A stretch of DNA of 64,000 nt from Helicobacter cinaedi CCUG 18818 = ATCC BAA-847. Lineage in GTDB: Bacteria > Campylobacterota > Campylobacteria > Campylobacterales > Helicobacteraceae. A program made the position numbers and the translations under genes. Positions 46,777 through 55,240 of this stretch are shown here, one piece after another. A model generated the notes under the pieces. It saw only the letters and a list, made by a program, of their open reading frames with translations, was not told where the DNA came from and did no database searches. Every line of letters begins with the position of its first letter. The stretch's first letter is position 1. The DNA lies in contig NZ_DS990393.1 of NCBI RefSeq assembly GCF_000155475.1, positions 323,799 through 387,798 on the forward strand, given 5' to 3'.

Positions 46777-47845
46777 CTCTTACCTTTTGGACTTTGTAAA
46801 TCACATCGCTATTAAGCAGCTCCCCACAAGAAGAGCAACGAGCATTTTCAAAAGGGAAAATCTGCTTACAACTATGGCAGCGATACTCAAAGCTTAGTGT
46901 GGCTTTAAGATTTGAATGCTGATGTAAGATTCTCATATTTTCTAGCTCAAAAATATCACAAACTTTAGAATCTACTATCCACCCTTTAGCCCGATACACA
47001 TCACGAATCTGCTTATGTGTGATTTGCTCTAGTGGCACATCTTTACGCTCAAACCCCCATAAAATATCAATATATTTTGCGATATTTTCACTCTTCTGCA
47101 CTCTCTCCCAAAAGAGTGAAAAACTCACGCTTTTAAAATATTGCAAAATCATCTTTTCAAGCTTTGGCTCTTTGCTCTTTAGCTCATCTAGCTTTTGAAT
47201 CTTGCTTATAAGCGGGACATTGTGTTGATTAATAAGTAGCAGGGCATACAAATAGGCTTTGTTTAAACTCAGTGTATGAAAAAAATGCTCCTGTGTAGAA
47301 TCTTTTATATAATCTTGTGATGGAGAAGCACAATCATAAATCTCTTCAATACACTCAAGTGCGTCAATGGCATTTTTATACTCATTCAAGCTCTCATAAG
47401 TTCGCAGAAGATAACGCAACACTTGCGGATTTCTAGGATAGTTTTTTAAAATCTCTAAAAAAATGCTTTTTGCCCTTTGTAAAAATCCGGCGTTATAATA
47501 CGCCCTGCCCAAATCCTGCAGAATCTCAATTCTTGCTTCCGTGTGAGAGTGCTTAAGATTTTCTAGTATGCTAAGATAAATTTTAATCGCTTCTTGTGTA
47601 TTGCCACTTTGGATATACGCATTTGCGATAAATTGCAATGTGGGAATGGGATTTTGACATAGGGCTAAAAACTCTTCAACGCCTTCAGTTAGCCCAACAA
47701 ACTCATAAGACTTGGCAAGATTCTGCAAAGACTTATCTTTTTGCTTTTGCTTATAACGATTGCGTCCATAATCAATTAAAGCGACACTCGCCACAATGGC
47801 AACAAAAATCAAAATGCCAAAAAGTGGGTCTGCATAAGGAAGCAT
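46751..47845 (-). CDS. LapB/YciM-like TPR protein with C-terminal zinc ribbon
   Basis: 364 residues: one N-terminal transmembrane segment (FGILIFVAIVASVALIDYG), then TPR repeats (QSGNTQEAIKIYLSILEN, YNAGFLQRAKSIFLEILKNY, LNEYKNAIDALECIEE), and a C-terminal rubredoxin-like ribbon CHSCKQIF...CSSCGE. This is the layout of E. coli LapB, which regulates LpxC stability through FtsH. Sequence identity to LapB is not obvious, so a shared role in lipopolysaccharide balance is inferred from architecture only. It overlaps rnhA by 26 nt and starts next to the SurA-like gene. Confidence 0.75.
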   Translation of the reverse strand: MLPYADPLFGILIFVAIVASVALIDYGRNRYKQKQKDKSLQNLAKSYEFVGLTEGVEEFLALCQNPIPTLQFIANAYIQSGNTQEAIKIYLSILENLKHSHTEARIEILQDLGRAYYNAGFLQRAKSIFLEILKNYPRNPQVLRYLLRTYESLNEYKNAIDALECIEEIYDCASPSQDYIKDSTQEHFFHTLSLNKAYLYALLLINQHNVPLISKIQKLDELKSKEPKLEKMILQYFKSVSFSLFWERVQKSENIAKYIDILWGFERKDVPLEQITHKQIRDVYRAKGWIVDSKVCDIFELENMRILHQHSNLKATLSFEYRCHSCKQIFPFENARCSSCGELLNSDVIYKVQKVRDEASYPLL

Positions 47846-47846
47846 A

Positions 47847-48677
47847 TTATTCTCTAAGCGTTATGATATTGGCACTAGAGCGGATTTTATTAAAATGTTC
47901 AGTGATGATACTTTGCTCTTTTTGTGCCATTATTTTTTGATTGATGAGTGGTTTTGCCTCATCAAAACTTATAGCTTTCTCGCCCAAACGCTCCTTGACC
48001 AAAAAGCTCACAAAGCTGTTGCCACCGGTTGTAAGCACGGGGGTAAATTCATTATTTGGCGTATTAAGAAATACTTGAGCAATTTGTGGGCTAAGCGAAG
48101 AAAGCGAGATTGTTTCATTTATCTTTTGCACCCCTTGAATCGTAGTCTTTGGTGATTGTATGGCGTTTTGTAAATTGCCTTCATTCTGTGCTGTGTATCT
48201 TACCACACGCACCGATGAGGGGAGTAAAAATTCCTTTTTGTGCTTTGTGTAGTAGCTTAATAGCTCATCTTCACTTGAAATACTGATGTTTGAAGCAAGG
48301 ATTCTTTGCATAAGCTCTTTAGTTTGCAACTGCTTTTTGATTTTATTGCGATATTCCTGTAAAGTCGTGCCATCACGCGTAACCTTAGCAAGCAAAGCGT
48401 CTTTGCTAAGGTTAGCATTTGCAGCGATTTGAGAAATCTCCTCATCAATCTTAAACTCATCAATGCTAATCTTAAATCGCTCTATCTCATCATCTTTTAA
48501 TCGCTCATTAATCAGCATATCAATAGCGGCTTTTTTGGAGATTTTCATTTGCGTTTGAAGTTTGCTGATTTCACTCAGTGTAATAGCGTGTCCATTGACG
48601 CGTATCGCCACACCTGCGATAATTTCAGCCTGTGAAACCAACACGCACAGACATAAAAAACATATATTTTTTTTCAT
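47847..48677 (-). CDS. SurA-like periplasmic chaperone
   Basis: 276 residues with a signal sequence (NICFLCLCVLVSQAEIIAGVA). The N-terminal SurA-type segment reads VAIRVNGHAITLSEISKLQ with AAIDMLINERLKDDEIERF. A divergent parvulin-like region follows (about residues 140-245, FLLPSSVRVVRYTAQNEG and SFVSFLVKERLGEKAISFDEA). Likely helps outer-membrane proteins fold; whether it is an active isomerase is unclear. Its stop and the next start are 1 nt apart. Confidence 0.8.
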   Translation of the reverse strand: MKKNICFLCLCVLVSQAEIIAGVAIRVNGHAITLSEISKLQTQMKISKKAAIDMLINERLKDDEIERFKISIDEFKIDEEISQIAANANLSKDALLAKVTRDGTTLQEYRNKIKKQLQTKELMQRILASNISISSEDELLSYYTKHKKEFLLPSSVRVVRYTAQNEGNLQNAIQSPKTTIQGVQKINETISLSSLSPQIAQVFLNTPNNEFTPVLTTGGNSFVSFLVKERLGEKAISFDEAKPLINQKIMAQKEQSIITEHFNKIRSSANIITLRE

Positions 48678-48805
48678 CTCTATCCTTTTTGTATCTTTGG
48701 AAAACTTTGTACCATTCTAGCACATTCAAAGCAACCCCAAAGCAACAAGGGAGATTCTAGCTTATCTAGCCTTGTGAGATATTGTTATATTGAGTGGTAA
48801 AACAA

Positions 48806-49993
48806 TCACTTCTGGCGTAAAATCACTATACATTCCCTATGGTGCGTATGCGGAAACTGATCAAAAAGTCCAAAATGTAAAATATTATGGCTTTGTATGA
48901 GTGTTTGTAAATCTTGCAAAAGTGTGTGTGGCTTGCACGAAACATACACAATGGTGTTAAATTGTTGCAAAAAATGCAGAATCTTTAGCTCATTTACCCC
49001 ACTTCTTGGCGGGTCAATCAGCACACAATCAAAGCTAAAGCGTTTTATGTCAATGCCCCTTAGCCTAAAAAACTCTCTTTCCCCACTTAATGCCACTTGC
49101 GTTTCAAGGGCATTTAACCGCACGGGCGTGATATTTTCACAAAAATTTTGCTCCATATTTTGCTGTAAAAGTGAAATGGCAGACTTCACCACTTCAGTGG
49201 CGAGAATCTGCCTAAAAACCCCGCTTAAAGCAATGCTAAAATTCCCACCACCACAATACAGCTCAAGCATATCGTTATCAGGCTGTGGATAGAGTGCCTT
49301 AAGATGAGTGATGACAAACTCAAGCATTTTTGTATTGATAAAAGGATTAGGCTGTGAAAAGCTAGATTCTTGCTTGAAAAAAGTATAGTTCTGCTTTTGC
49401 TTGGAATCTGCAAAAAGCCTTAAACTCTCACGCACACAAGAATCATAATCAAAATCGCCCACAAGTATCTTTTGATTTTTAGCCCTGCCGATGATATGTG
49501 CAGTAGCATTTAATGCTGTATGCAGTCTATCACGCATATTTTGAGCCTTTTGCTCCCAGATAGAATCTAGCCTTTTGTGATAAATAAGTGAGATGATAAT
49601 CTCTTGTGATTCTATGTTTGCTAGAAAATTACACGCATAAACTTTTGTGCGTAAAGTCTCATCTGCTTCTAAACTTTCAATCACAAGAGGCATAGCCTTT
49701 TGAATTATAGGAAGTAAAATTGGGCATTGCGTGATGGGGGTGCGATGATTTTTCTCTCTATTACTCATCGCAAAATGGATTCTGTTTTGTTCTGTGTAGA
49801 ATCTAAACTCCGCCCTTGCTCTAAAGCCCCACTCCACCGAGTTATGAACGCTTAGATTTGCGGAAGAAAAACCATTGCTAGAAAAAAGGGAGCTAAACTC
49901 CTGCTGTGTTTGTTTGAGCTTAGATTCTAGCTGTTTTTCATAGGCTAAATCTAGCTCACAGCCACCGCATAGCCCAAAGTGCTGACATTTCAT
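48806..49993 (-). CDS. trmA: tRNA (uracil-5-)-methyltransferase TrmA-like
   Basis: SAM-dependent m5U methyltransferase, 395 residues. C-terminal catalytic half: ELYCGGGNFSIAL (SAM loop), IDPPRSGV, YVSCKP with the nucleophilic Cys, and FDQFPHTHHRE, typical of TrmA. The N-terminus has CQHFGLCGGCELDLAYEKQL, a Cys-rich motif like the Fe-S ligands of RlmD-type enzymes, which classical TrmA lacks. The C-terminal motif favours tRNA U54 over rRNA, but the target should be considered unsettled. Confidence 0.85.
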   Translation of the reverse strand: MKCQHFGLCGGCELDLAYEKQLESKLKQTQQEFSSLFSSNGFSSANLSVHNSVEWGFRARAEFRFYTEQNRIHFAMSNREKNHRTPITQCPILLPIIQKAMPLVIESLEADETLRTKVYACNFLANIESQEIIISLIYHKRLDSIWEQKAQNMRDRLHTALNATAHIIGRAKNQKILVGDFDYDSCVRESLRLFADSKQKQNYTFFKQESSFSQPNPFINTKMLEFVITHLKALYPQPDNDMLELYCGGGNFSIALSGVFRQILATEVVKSAISLLQQNMEQNFCENITPVRLNALETQVALSGEREFFRLRGIDIKRFSFDCVLIDPPRSGVNELKILHFLQQFNTIVYVSCKPHTLLQDLQTLIQSHNILHFGLFDQFPHTHHRECIVILRQK

Positions 49994-50012
49994 AATAAAT
50001 ACTTAAGCTAAG

Positions 50013-50837
50013 CTACTTAAAGCCCTGCACAAGATTCCCAATAAGCAGATTCCACCCATCAACCAGCACAAAGACTAGAATCTTAAAAGGCAGTGAAATC
50101 ATAACCGGCGGCAACATCATCATACCCATTGCCATAAGCACGGAGCTTATCACCATATCAATGACTAAAAAGGGCAGATACAATAAGAATCCAATCCAAA
50201 ATGCCGTCTTAAGCTCACTTATCATAAATGCCGGGATAAGCACAGTCAGTGGCACATCATCAACGGTTTGGGGATTTTCAAGGTTGCGGATTCTAAAAAA
50301 GAGTGCTAAATCCTTTTCACGCGTGTTTTTAATCATAAAATCCTTAAAAGGCACAATTGCCCGTTCAAACGCCTCATCATAAGAAATCTGCTTTTCTGTA
50401 TAAGGCTTTATGCCAACTTCATAGCTTTTAGTCGCTACTGGCTCCATAATGAAAAATGTCAAAACAAGTGCAAGGCTGACTAAAACCTGTGTTGGTGGGG
50501 ACTGCTGTGTACCTAAAGCAGTGCGTAAAAAAGCAAAGACAATGACAATGCGTGTAAAGCTAGTCATCACAAGCACAAGTGAAGGGGCAATCACAAGCAG
50601 TGTGATGATAAGGACGATATTAAGCGTTGCAACTAGCTCGGTTGGCTCTTGTGGTGCAGTCAGCGATAAATCCACGGAGGGCAACACTGGATTTTTAGGC
50701 AGTGAAGGAAGTGGAGCGATATTTGATGGGGCTGGAAGTGCTGGAGTGAGATTAGTGTTTGGAGAATCTGGGCTTTGTGGATTTGCGTAAGCAAGGGAGT
50801 AAATACAAAGCAAAAGCATAGCTATGAGTTTTTTCAA
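50013..50837 (-). CDS. fliP: Flagellar export gate protein FliP
   Basis: Core of the flagellar export gate, working with FliQ and FliR (40582). 274 residues with a cleavable signal peptide (LIAMLLLCIYSLAYA), a Pro/Ser-rich linker of about 35 residues, then the FliP core: LVLVMTSFTRIVIVFAFLRTALGTQQSPP and PAFMISELKTAFWIGFLLYLPFLVIDMVI. Length is slightly above average because of the linker. It is divergent from glmU. Confidence 0.96.
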   Translation of the reverse strand: MKKLIAMLLLCIYSLAYANPQSPDSPNTNLTPALPAPSNIAPLPSLPKNPVLPSVDLSLTAPQEPTELVATLNIVLIITLLVIAPSLVLVMTSFTRIVIVFAFLRTALGTQQSPPTQVLVSLALVLTFFIMEPVATKSYEVGIKPYTEKQISYDEAFERAIVPFKDFMIKNTREKDLALFFRIRNLENPQTVDDVPLTVLIPAFMISELKTAFWIGFLLYLPFLVIDMVISSVLMAMGMMMLPPVMISLPFKILVFVLVDGWNLLIGNLVQGFK

Positions 50838-50924
50838 AAATTACTCCAAAAATGAAACTTAAGGGGCGTATTATAGGATTTAGTGTGTTAAAATTACATA
50901 AAAAGCATATTAAAAGGAGTGAAA

Positions 50925-52262
50925 ATGAGTGTATCGGTGGTGATTTTAGCAGCTGGGGCTGGAACGCGTATGAAGTCAAACCTACCTAAAGTACTTCATA
51001 GAATCTGCGGTAAGCCTATGCTGTTTTATTCCATTGATGAAGCTTTGAATTTGAGCGATGATGTGCATATTGTGCTATTTCATCAAGAATCTTTAGTGAA
51101 AGAAAAGATTATAGAATCTTACCCAAAGGCGTGTGAAAGCGAGGCTTTGCATTTTCACATACAGGATTATGAAAATTATCCGGGTACTGGTGGGGCGATT
51201 ATGCAAGGGGGCAGTGGGGAAAAAGCAAAACATTGCTTTGCGTATAAATATGAGCAGATTCTTATCCTTAATGGCGATATGCCCCTTGTGCGTAGCCAAA
51301 CGCTTAAAAAGCTGTGTGAGAATCCCTCTAAGATTGTGATGAGTATTTTGCACCTTGAAAATCCAAACGGCTATGGACGCGTGATTTTAGAACATAATAA
51401 GGTGCAAAAGATTATAGAGCAAAAGGACGCTACGCAAGAAGAGCTAGCTATCAAAGATGTCAATGCTGGGGTGTATAAGATACATAAAAATATTTTAGAA
51501 TCTTACCTGCCACTTTTGCAAAATAACAACAACCAAAAGGAATTTTATCTTACCGATGTGATTTTTTATGCAGGGCAAAATGGCGTTGAAGTAGCGGCAG
51601 TGCAGGTAGAAGAGCAAGAATTTATGGGGGTAAATTCTAAACTCCAACTCTCCTTGGCACAAGAAGTGATATTAAAGCGATTAAGAGATGCGGCTATGGA
51701 AGAAGGCGTGATTATGCACCTGCCCCATACGATTTATATAGAATCTGGCGTGAAGTTTAGCGGGGAATGTATTGTGGAACAAGGTGTGCAGATTCTGGGG
51801 AATTGCGAGATTATAAACTCTCATATCAAAGCCCATAGCGTGGTGGAATCTAGCGATATAGAATCTAGCGATATAGGACCTATGGCACATATCCGCCCAA
51901 AAAGTCATTTACAACACACACATATCGGTAATTTTGTGGAGACTAAAGCAAGTGTGTTGCGTGGGGTGAAAGCAGGGCATTTAAGCTATTTGGGGGATTG
52001 TGAAGCGAATGAAGGGAGCAATATCGGGGCTGGAGTGATAACTTGTAATTATGATGGTAAGCAAAAGCATAAGACAATCATTGGCAAAAATGTCTTTGTA
52101 GGCAGTGATGTACAGCTTGTCGCACCACTTGAAATTGGCTCAAATGTGCTTATTGGTGCGGGTAGCACGATAACAAAAGATTTGCAAGATGGGGACTTAG
52201 CCCTATCGCGCACACCGCAGAAAAATATCAAAGATGGTTATTATAAATTTTTTGATAAATAA
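50925..52262 (+). CDS. glmU: Bifunctional UDP-GlcNAc pyrophosphorylase GlmU
   Basis: Makes UDP-GlcNAc from GlcN-1-P in two steps. 445 residues from the ATG at 50925, 5 nt after AAGGAG; the GTG at 50919 overlaps that element and is rejected. The N-terminal uridyltransferase has LAAGAGTRMKSNLPKVLH (8-25) and the C-terminal left-handed beta-helix has IGNFVETKASVL, YLGDCEANEGSNIGAG and NYDGKQKHKT, ending FVGSDVQLVAPLEIG. Complete and in frame. Confidence 0.97.
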   Translation: MSVSVVILAAGAGTRMKSNLPKVLHRICGKPMLFYSIDEALNLSDDVHIVLFHQESLVKEKIIESYPKACESEALHFHIQDYENYPGTGGAIMQGGSGEKAKHCFAYKYEQILILNGDMPLVRSQTLKKLCENPSKIVMSILHLENPNGYGRVILEHNKVQKIIEQKDATQEELAIKDVNAGVYKIHKNILESYLPLLQNNNNQKEFYLTDVIFYAGQNGVEVAAVQVEEQEFMGVNSKLQLSLAQEVILKRLRDAAMEEGVIMHLPHTIYIESGVKFSGECIVEQGVQILGNCEIINSHIKAHSVVESSDIESSDIGPMAHIRPKSHLQHTHIGNFVETKASVLRGVKAGHLSYLGDCEANEGSNIGAGVITCNYDGKQKHKTIIGKNVFVGSDVQLVAPLEIGSNVLIGAGSTITKDLQDGDLALSRTPQKNIKDGYYKFFDK

Positions 52263-52271
52263 GGAGTGGAT

Positions 52272-52469
52272 ATGGAGATTTTACTCAATGGCAAGGCTTA
52301 CAAGCTAGAATCCAGCACGATTTTAGCTCTGCTAGAAAAGCTTGATATTGCACATAAGGCAATGGCGATTGCGGTGAATACGCAGGTGCTAAAAAAGGAA
52401 AAATGGGGCGAGTATGTGCTGCAAAATGGCGATGAAGTGGAGATTTTAGACTTTGTGGGTGGTGGGTGA
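52272..52469 (+). CDS. thiS: Sulfur-carrier protein ThiS
   Basis: Ubiquitin-like sulfur carrier for thiazole (thiamine) synthesis; its C-terminal Gly is thiocarboxylated. 65 residues from the ATG at 52272, 5 nt after AGGAG. The ending FVGGG gives the required Gly-Gly. The pattern MEILLNGKAY...AIAVNTQVLKKEKW...NGDEVEILDFVGGG is typical. No other thi gene is in the window. Confidence 0.9.
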   Translation: MEILLNGKAYKLESSTILALLEKLDIAHKAMAIAVNTQVLKKEKWGEYVLQNGDEVEILDFVGGG

Positions 52470-52473
52470 AAAG

Positions 52474-52836
52474 ATGAGAACTGCATTATTTCTAGTTTTT
52501 ATGTGGAGCGTGGCATTCTCTTGCACTGGGGATTGTAAAAGTTGCCACGCAACGCTAGATTATAAAAATGACATACGCCACGCACCAATGCTAGAGTGCA
52601 AAACCTGCCACACCGATGCCAAGATGGCACAGATTGATATGGGCGGTTGTGGAGAAGACTGCTTTGCCTGCCACGATATAAGTAAGATTAAATCTCCAAG
52701 CCTAGCTAAAGATCACTATCTTATTAACTCCTGCATACAATGCCACACAAGCCTGTCTAACTCCCCCCTTAGCACAGGCGAAAATGTCTTCCAAAAGGGG
52801 ATAAAAAACTTTAGTAATGGATTGTTAAAGGAATGA
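52474..52836 (+). CDS. Small tetraheme c-type cytochrome
   Basis: About 120 residues with a signal peptide (TALFLVFMWSVAFSC) and four CxxCH haem motifs: CKSCH, CKTCH, CFACH and CIQCH. Periplasmic electron carrier; a lipidated form is possible because the signal region ends in FSC. The start at 52474 follows GAAAAG; the nearest good ribosome-binding site is unclear. It is 5 nt after thiS and convergent with the HDOD gene. Partner oxidoreductase not in the window. Haem supply by hemN (55241). Confidence 0.85.
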   Translation: MRTALFLVFMWSVAFSCTGDCKSCHATLDYKNDIRHAPMLECKTCHTDAKMAQIDMGGCGEDCFACHDISKIKSPSLAKDHYLINSCIQCHTSLSNSPLSTGENVFQKGIKNFSNGLLKE

Positions 52837-52943
52837 GTTTTCTTGCATAAACTCTTAGCAAAAGTAAGAAAATCTTGCAAAACCAAAGGGCAAACCTAGA
52901 ATCTAGAGATTCCAAATCTACTTTCATCAAAGAAAAAAGATTA

Positions 52944-53789
52944 TTACTTACCGATATTGAGCTTTGCGTCAGTGGGGAGAATCTCAAAGAATCTGTCCAT
53001 ATTAAAAACAATATTTTGTGTTTTAGCCTCTTTGATAAGGGCAATAGCGTCCTCCATATTATAAGGTTTGCCACCATTATATGGCTCAAAGACTTTATTG
53101 ACAATGGCTAGGGCATAGGCATTTTTCTTCACTTCATCAGAAGCAGCGTGGGGCATTGTAATATACGCGGTGCTTTGGATAAGAATCTCATCAAACTTCC
53201 AATGATCAAATAAAAAGCCCAAAAATGTAAGATGGTCTAGCCCATAAAATTCTGTCTCAACCGCACCAATATCGGCAAAATCACTTTCTTTAAGCTGGGC
53301 TAGAAATTCTTTATCCTTGCCACTTTGGATAAGTGTATTAGCAAATAGCATCATTCCCAAACGCAAAAGCATAGCACAAGGCACAAGCACTTGAGCGAGC
53401 TTTTTATCAGTTTGCGAAAACCAATCGGAGATAAAATCCGCCTCCCTGCTACAATTCCCCAAAAACTCCTGTGTATCTAGCCCATAAGGCGAAACATCTA
53501 TCTTAAAGCTTCCACGCAAAGAGTTGGCAATAGCAACATTTTTGACATTACTGATACCAAGCAAGGACACCACTTGATTGAGTGTGGAAATCTCACGAGA
53601 AAACCCATAATAAGGCGAGTTTGCCAAACGCAATAAATCCCCAGTCAAAAGCGGATCTTTAGAAATAATATCCACCACACCTTGCACTTGTACTTCAGAA
53701 CCAGAAGAATCCACATATTGTTGCAACTTCATCACGGTCTCTGGCAATGGGGGCAAATTATCAATCGTTTTAAGTAAAAGTTCATTCAT
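52944..53789 (-). CDS. HDOD-domain protein
   Basis: 281 residues from the ATG at 53789, with AAAGGA 7-8 nt upstream. The HDOD core covers most of the protein: DNLPPLPETVMKLQQYVDS, DIISKDPLLTGDLLRLANSPYYGF, STLNQVVSLLGISNVKNVAIAN. HDOD proteins lack the HD metal residues and act in signalling and stress pathways; the partner is unknown. It is separated by 109 nt from the Fe-S protein gene upstream on the same strand. Confidence 0.87.
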   Translation of the reverse strand: MNELLLKTIDNLPPLPETVMKLQQYVDSSGSEVQVQGVVDIISKDPLLTGDLLRLANSPYYGFSREISTLNQVVSLLGISNVKNVAIANSLRGSFKIDVSPYGLDTQEFLGNCSREADFISDWFSQTDKKLAQVLVPCAMLLRLGMMLFANTLIQSGKDKEFLAQLKESDFADIGAVETEFYGLDHLTFLGFLFDHWKFDEILIQSTAYITMPHAASDEVKKNAYALAIVNKVFEPYNGGKPYNMEDAIALIKEAKTQNIVFNMDRFFEILPTDAKLNIGK

Positions 53790-53918
53790 CAAAGCGTCCT
53801 TTAATAGCAAAAAACTAAATCGCGTTATATTATCGGCAACGCGTGGATTATATCAAAAAGCGATATAAATGCGTTTAAAATTTTGCTCATTTTTTAAGAA
53901 AATACAAAAACAAGCTTA

Positions 53919-55232
53919 TCACTTCACACTTTCGCCCTTTAAAGCTTGAGCGATAAGCTCCAAGGGGTGAGCAAAACGCACTTTAGAATCTATTTGTGTG
54001 AGCACATTATCAATCTGCATACGACACGCCCCGCACTCCGCACTGACAATCTCCGCTCCACTTCTCTCTATCATCTCCGCCTTTGGCACACCAGCTTTGA
54101 GCGTGAGATCATAGCGTGAGCTTTGCATACTAATGCCTCCAAAACCACAGCACCTACTAGAATCGCTCATTTCTTTAAGCCTAAAGCCCTTTGATAAAAG
54201 CACTCGTGGCTCTTTATACACACCTAGCACCTTCCTAGCGTGGCAAGGGTCGTGATAAGTGATACTTTCCCCAGCAAGATTCTGTGGAATAATCTCACTT
54301 AAAGGCGTATGATGATAGAGCCACTCACTTGCCATATAAATTTTAGGTAAAAGCTTTTCAAGCCTTTGTGCATAATCTTTTAGAGTAGAATCTGAATCTA
54401 AAGCGTGAAGCCAATCTTTTTTAATCATCGCCGCACAAGTGGCTTCAGGGATTATCATCGCATCAATGCTATCCCAAAAACTTTCAAAATAATCAATATT
54501 TTTCTTTGCCAAATGCACCACGCTTTTCACATCGCCGGTAAAAAACGCCGGTGCACCGCAGCACTCCTGCAAATGCGGGACAAACGCCCTAATCCCCAAA
54601 TGATTTAGAATCTCAAGCAAACTCTCCCCAACACTCACATAATTATAATTACTCAAACAACCGATAAAAATCGCCACCCTATTATGTTGCAAGGCATTTT
54701 TTGGAGCAGTTTTGGCAGTTGGCAAAATCTCACCTTGATATTTTTGCAAAAATGACTTTCTCCACACAGGGAAAACGGAGCGTTTAGCCCTTTTAGAATC
54801 CACACCCTTAAATAACTTTAGCCGACTAACAAGCCGCCCATTTTCTTCCTTAAACGCACAAGGCATAATAAAATGCACAAATCTAAACACAAAGTCCGCC
54901 GCCTTGCGATGACGCAAAAGGTAAAAATACGCCCTTTTATACCACGCAATGCCATATTTTTCCGCAATATCCACACGGACAGATTCTATTGCCACATCAA
55001 CAGGCAGACTAGAAGGGCAGTGCGTTACGCAGGTGGTGCAAAGGAAGCAAGATTCAAAAATCTCCCTGCTTTGACTATTTAGCTCCAAATCGCCCCGTTT
55101 ATACGCCCCTAGTAAATCCAAAAATCCACGCGGAGAGGTAACTTCATCGCGATTAGCCATATAAATGGTGCAGTTTGGGATACACTTCCCACACTTCACA
55201 CACGCACTTGCCACACTTTGTAAATCAAGCAT
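53919..55232 (-). CDS. Fe-S oxidoreductase, GlcF/GlpC type
   Basis: 437 residues: two 4Fe-4S motifs (CVKCGKCIPNC and CFLCTTCVTHCP, in the first 75 residues), then two CCG-type cysteine-rich domains (ECCGAP and RCCGFGG, with HDPCHA). Such subunits pass electrons from a flavin dehydrogenase (glycolate, lactate or glycerol-3-phosphate) to quinone. The flavin partner gene is not in the window, so the substrate is open. Adjacent to hemN with an 8-nt gap. Confidence 0.88.
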   Translation of the reverse strand: MLDLQSVASACVKCGKCIPNCTIYMANRDEVTSPRGFLDLLGAYKRGDLELNSQSREIFESCFLCTTCVTHCPSSLPVDVAIESVRVDIAEKYGIAWYKRAYFYLLRHRKAADFVFRFVHFIMPCAFKEENGRLVSRLKLFKGVDSKRAKRSVFPVWRKSFLQKYQGEILPTAKTAPKNALQHNRVAIFIGCLSNYNYVSVGESLLEILNHLGIRAFVPHLQECCGAPAFFTGDVKSVVHLAKKNIDYFESFWDSIDAMIIPEATCAAMIKKDWLHALDSDSTLKDYAQRLEKLLPKIYMASEWLYHHTPLSEIIPQNLAGESITYHDPCHARKVLGVYKEPRVLLSKGFRLKEMSDSSRCCGFGGISMQSSRYDLTLKAGVPKAEMIERSGAEIVSAECGACRMQIDNVLTQIDSKVRFAHPLELIAQALKGESVK

Positions 55233-55240
55233 TATCGCTC

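Noticed and set aside
48737..48773. Possible terminator after trmA
   Set aside because: The arms CAAGG/CCTTG are short, the inner pairing is asymmetric and there is no T-run.
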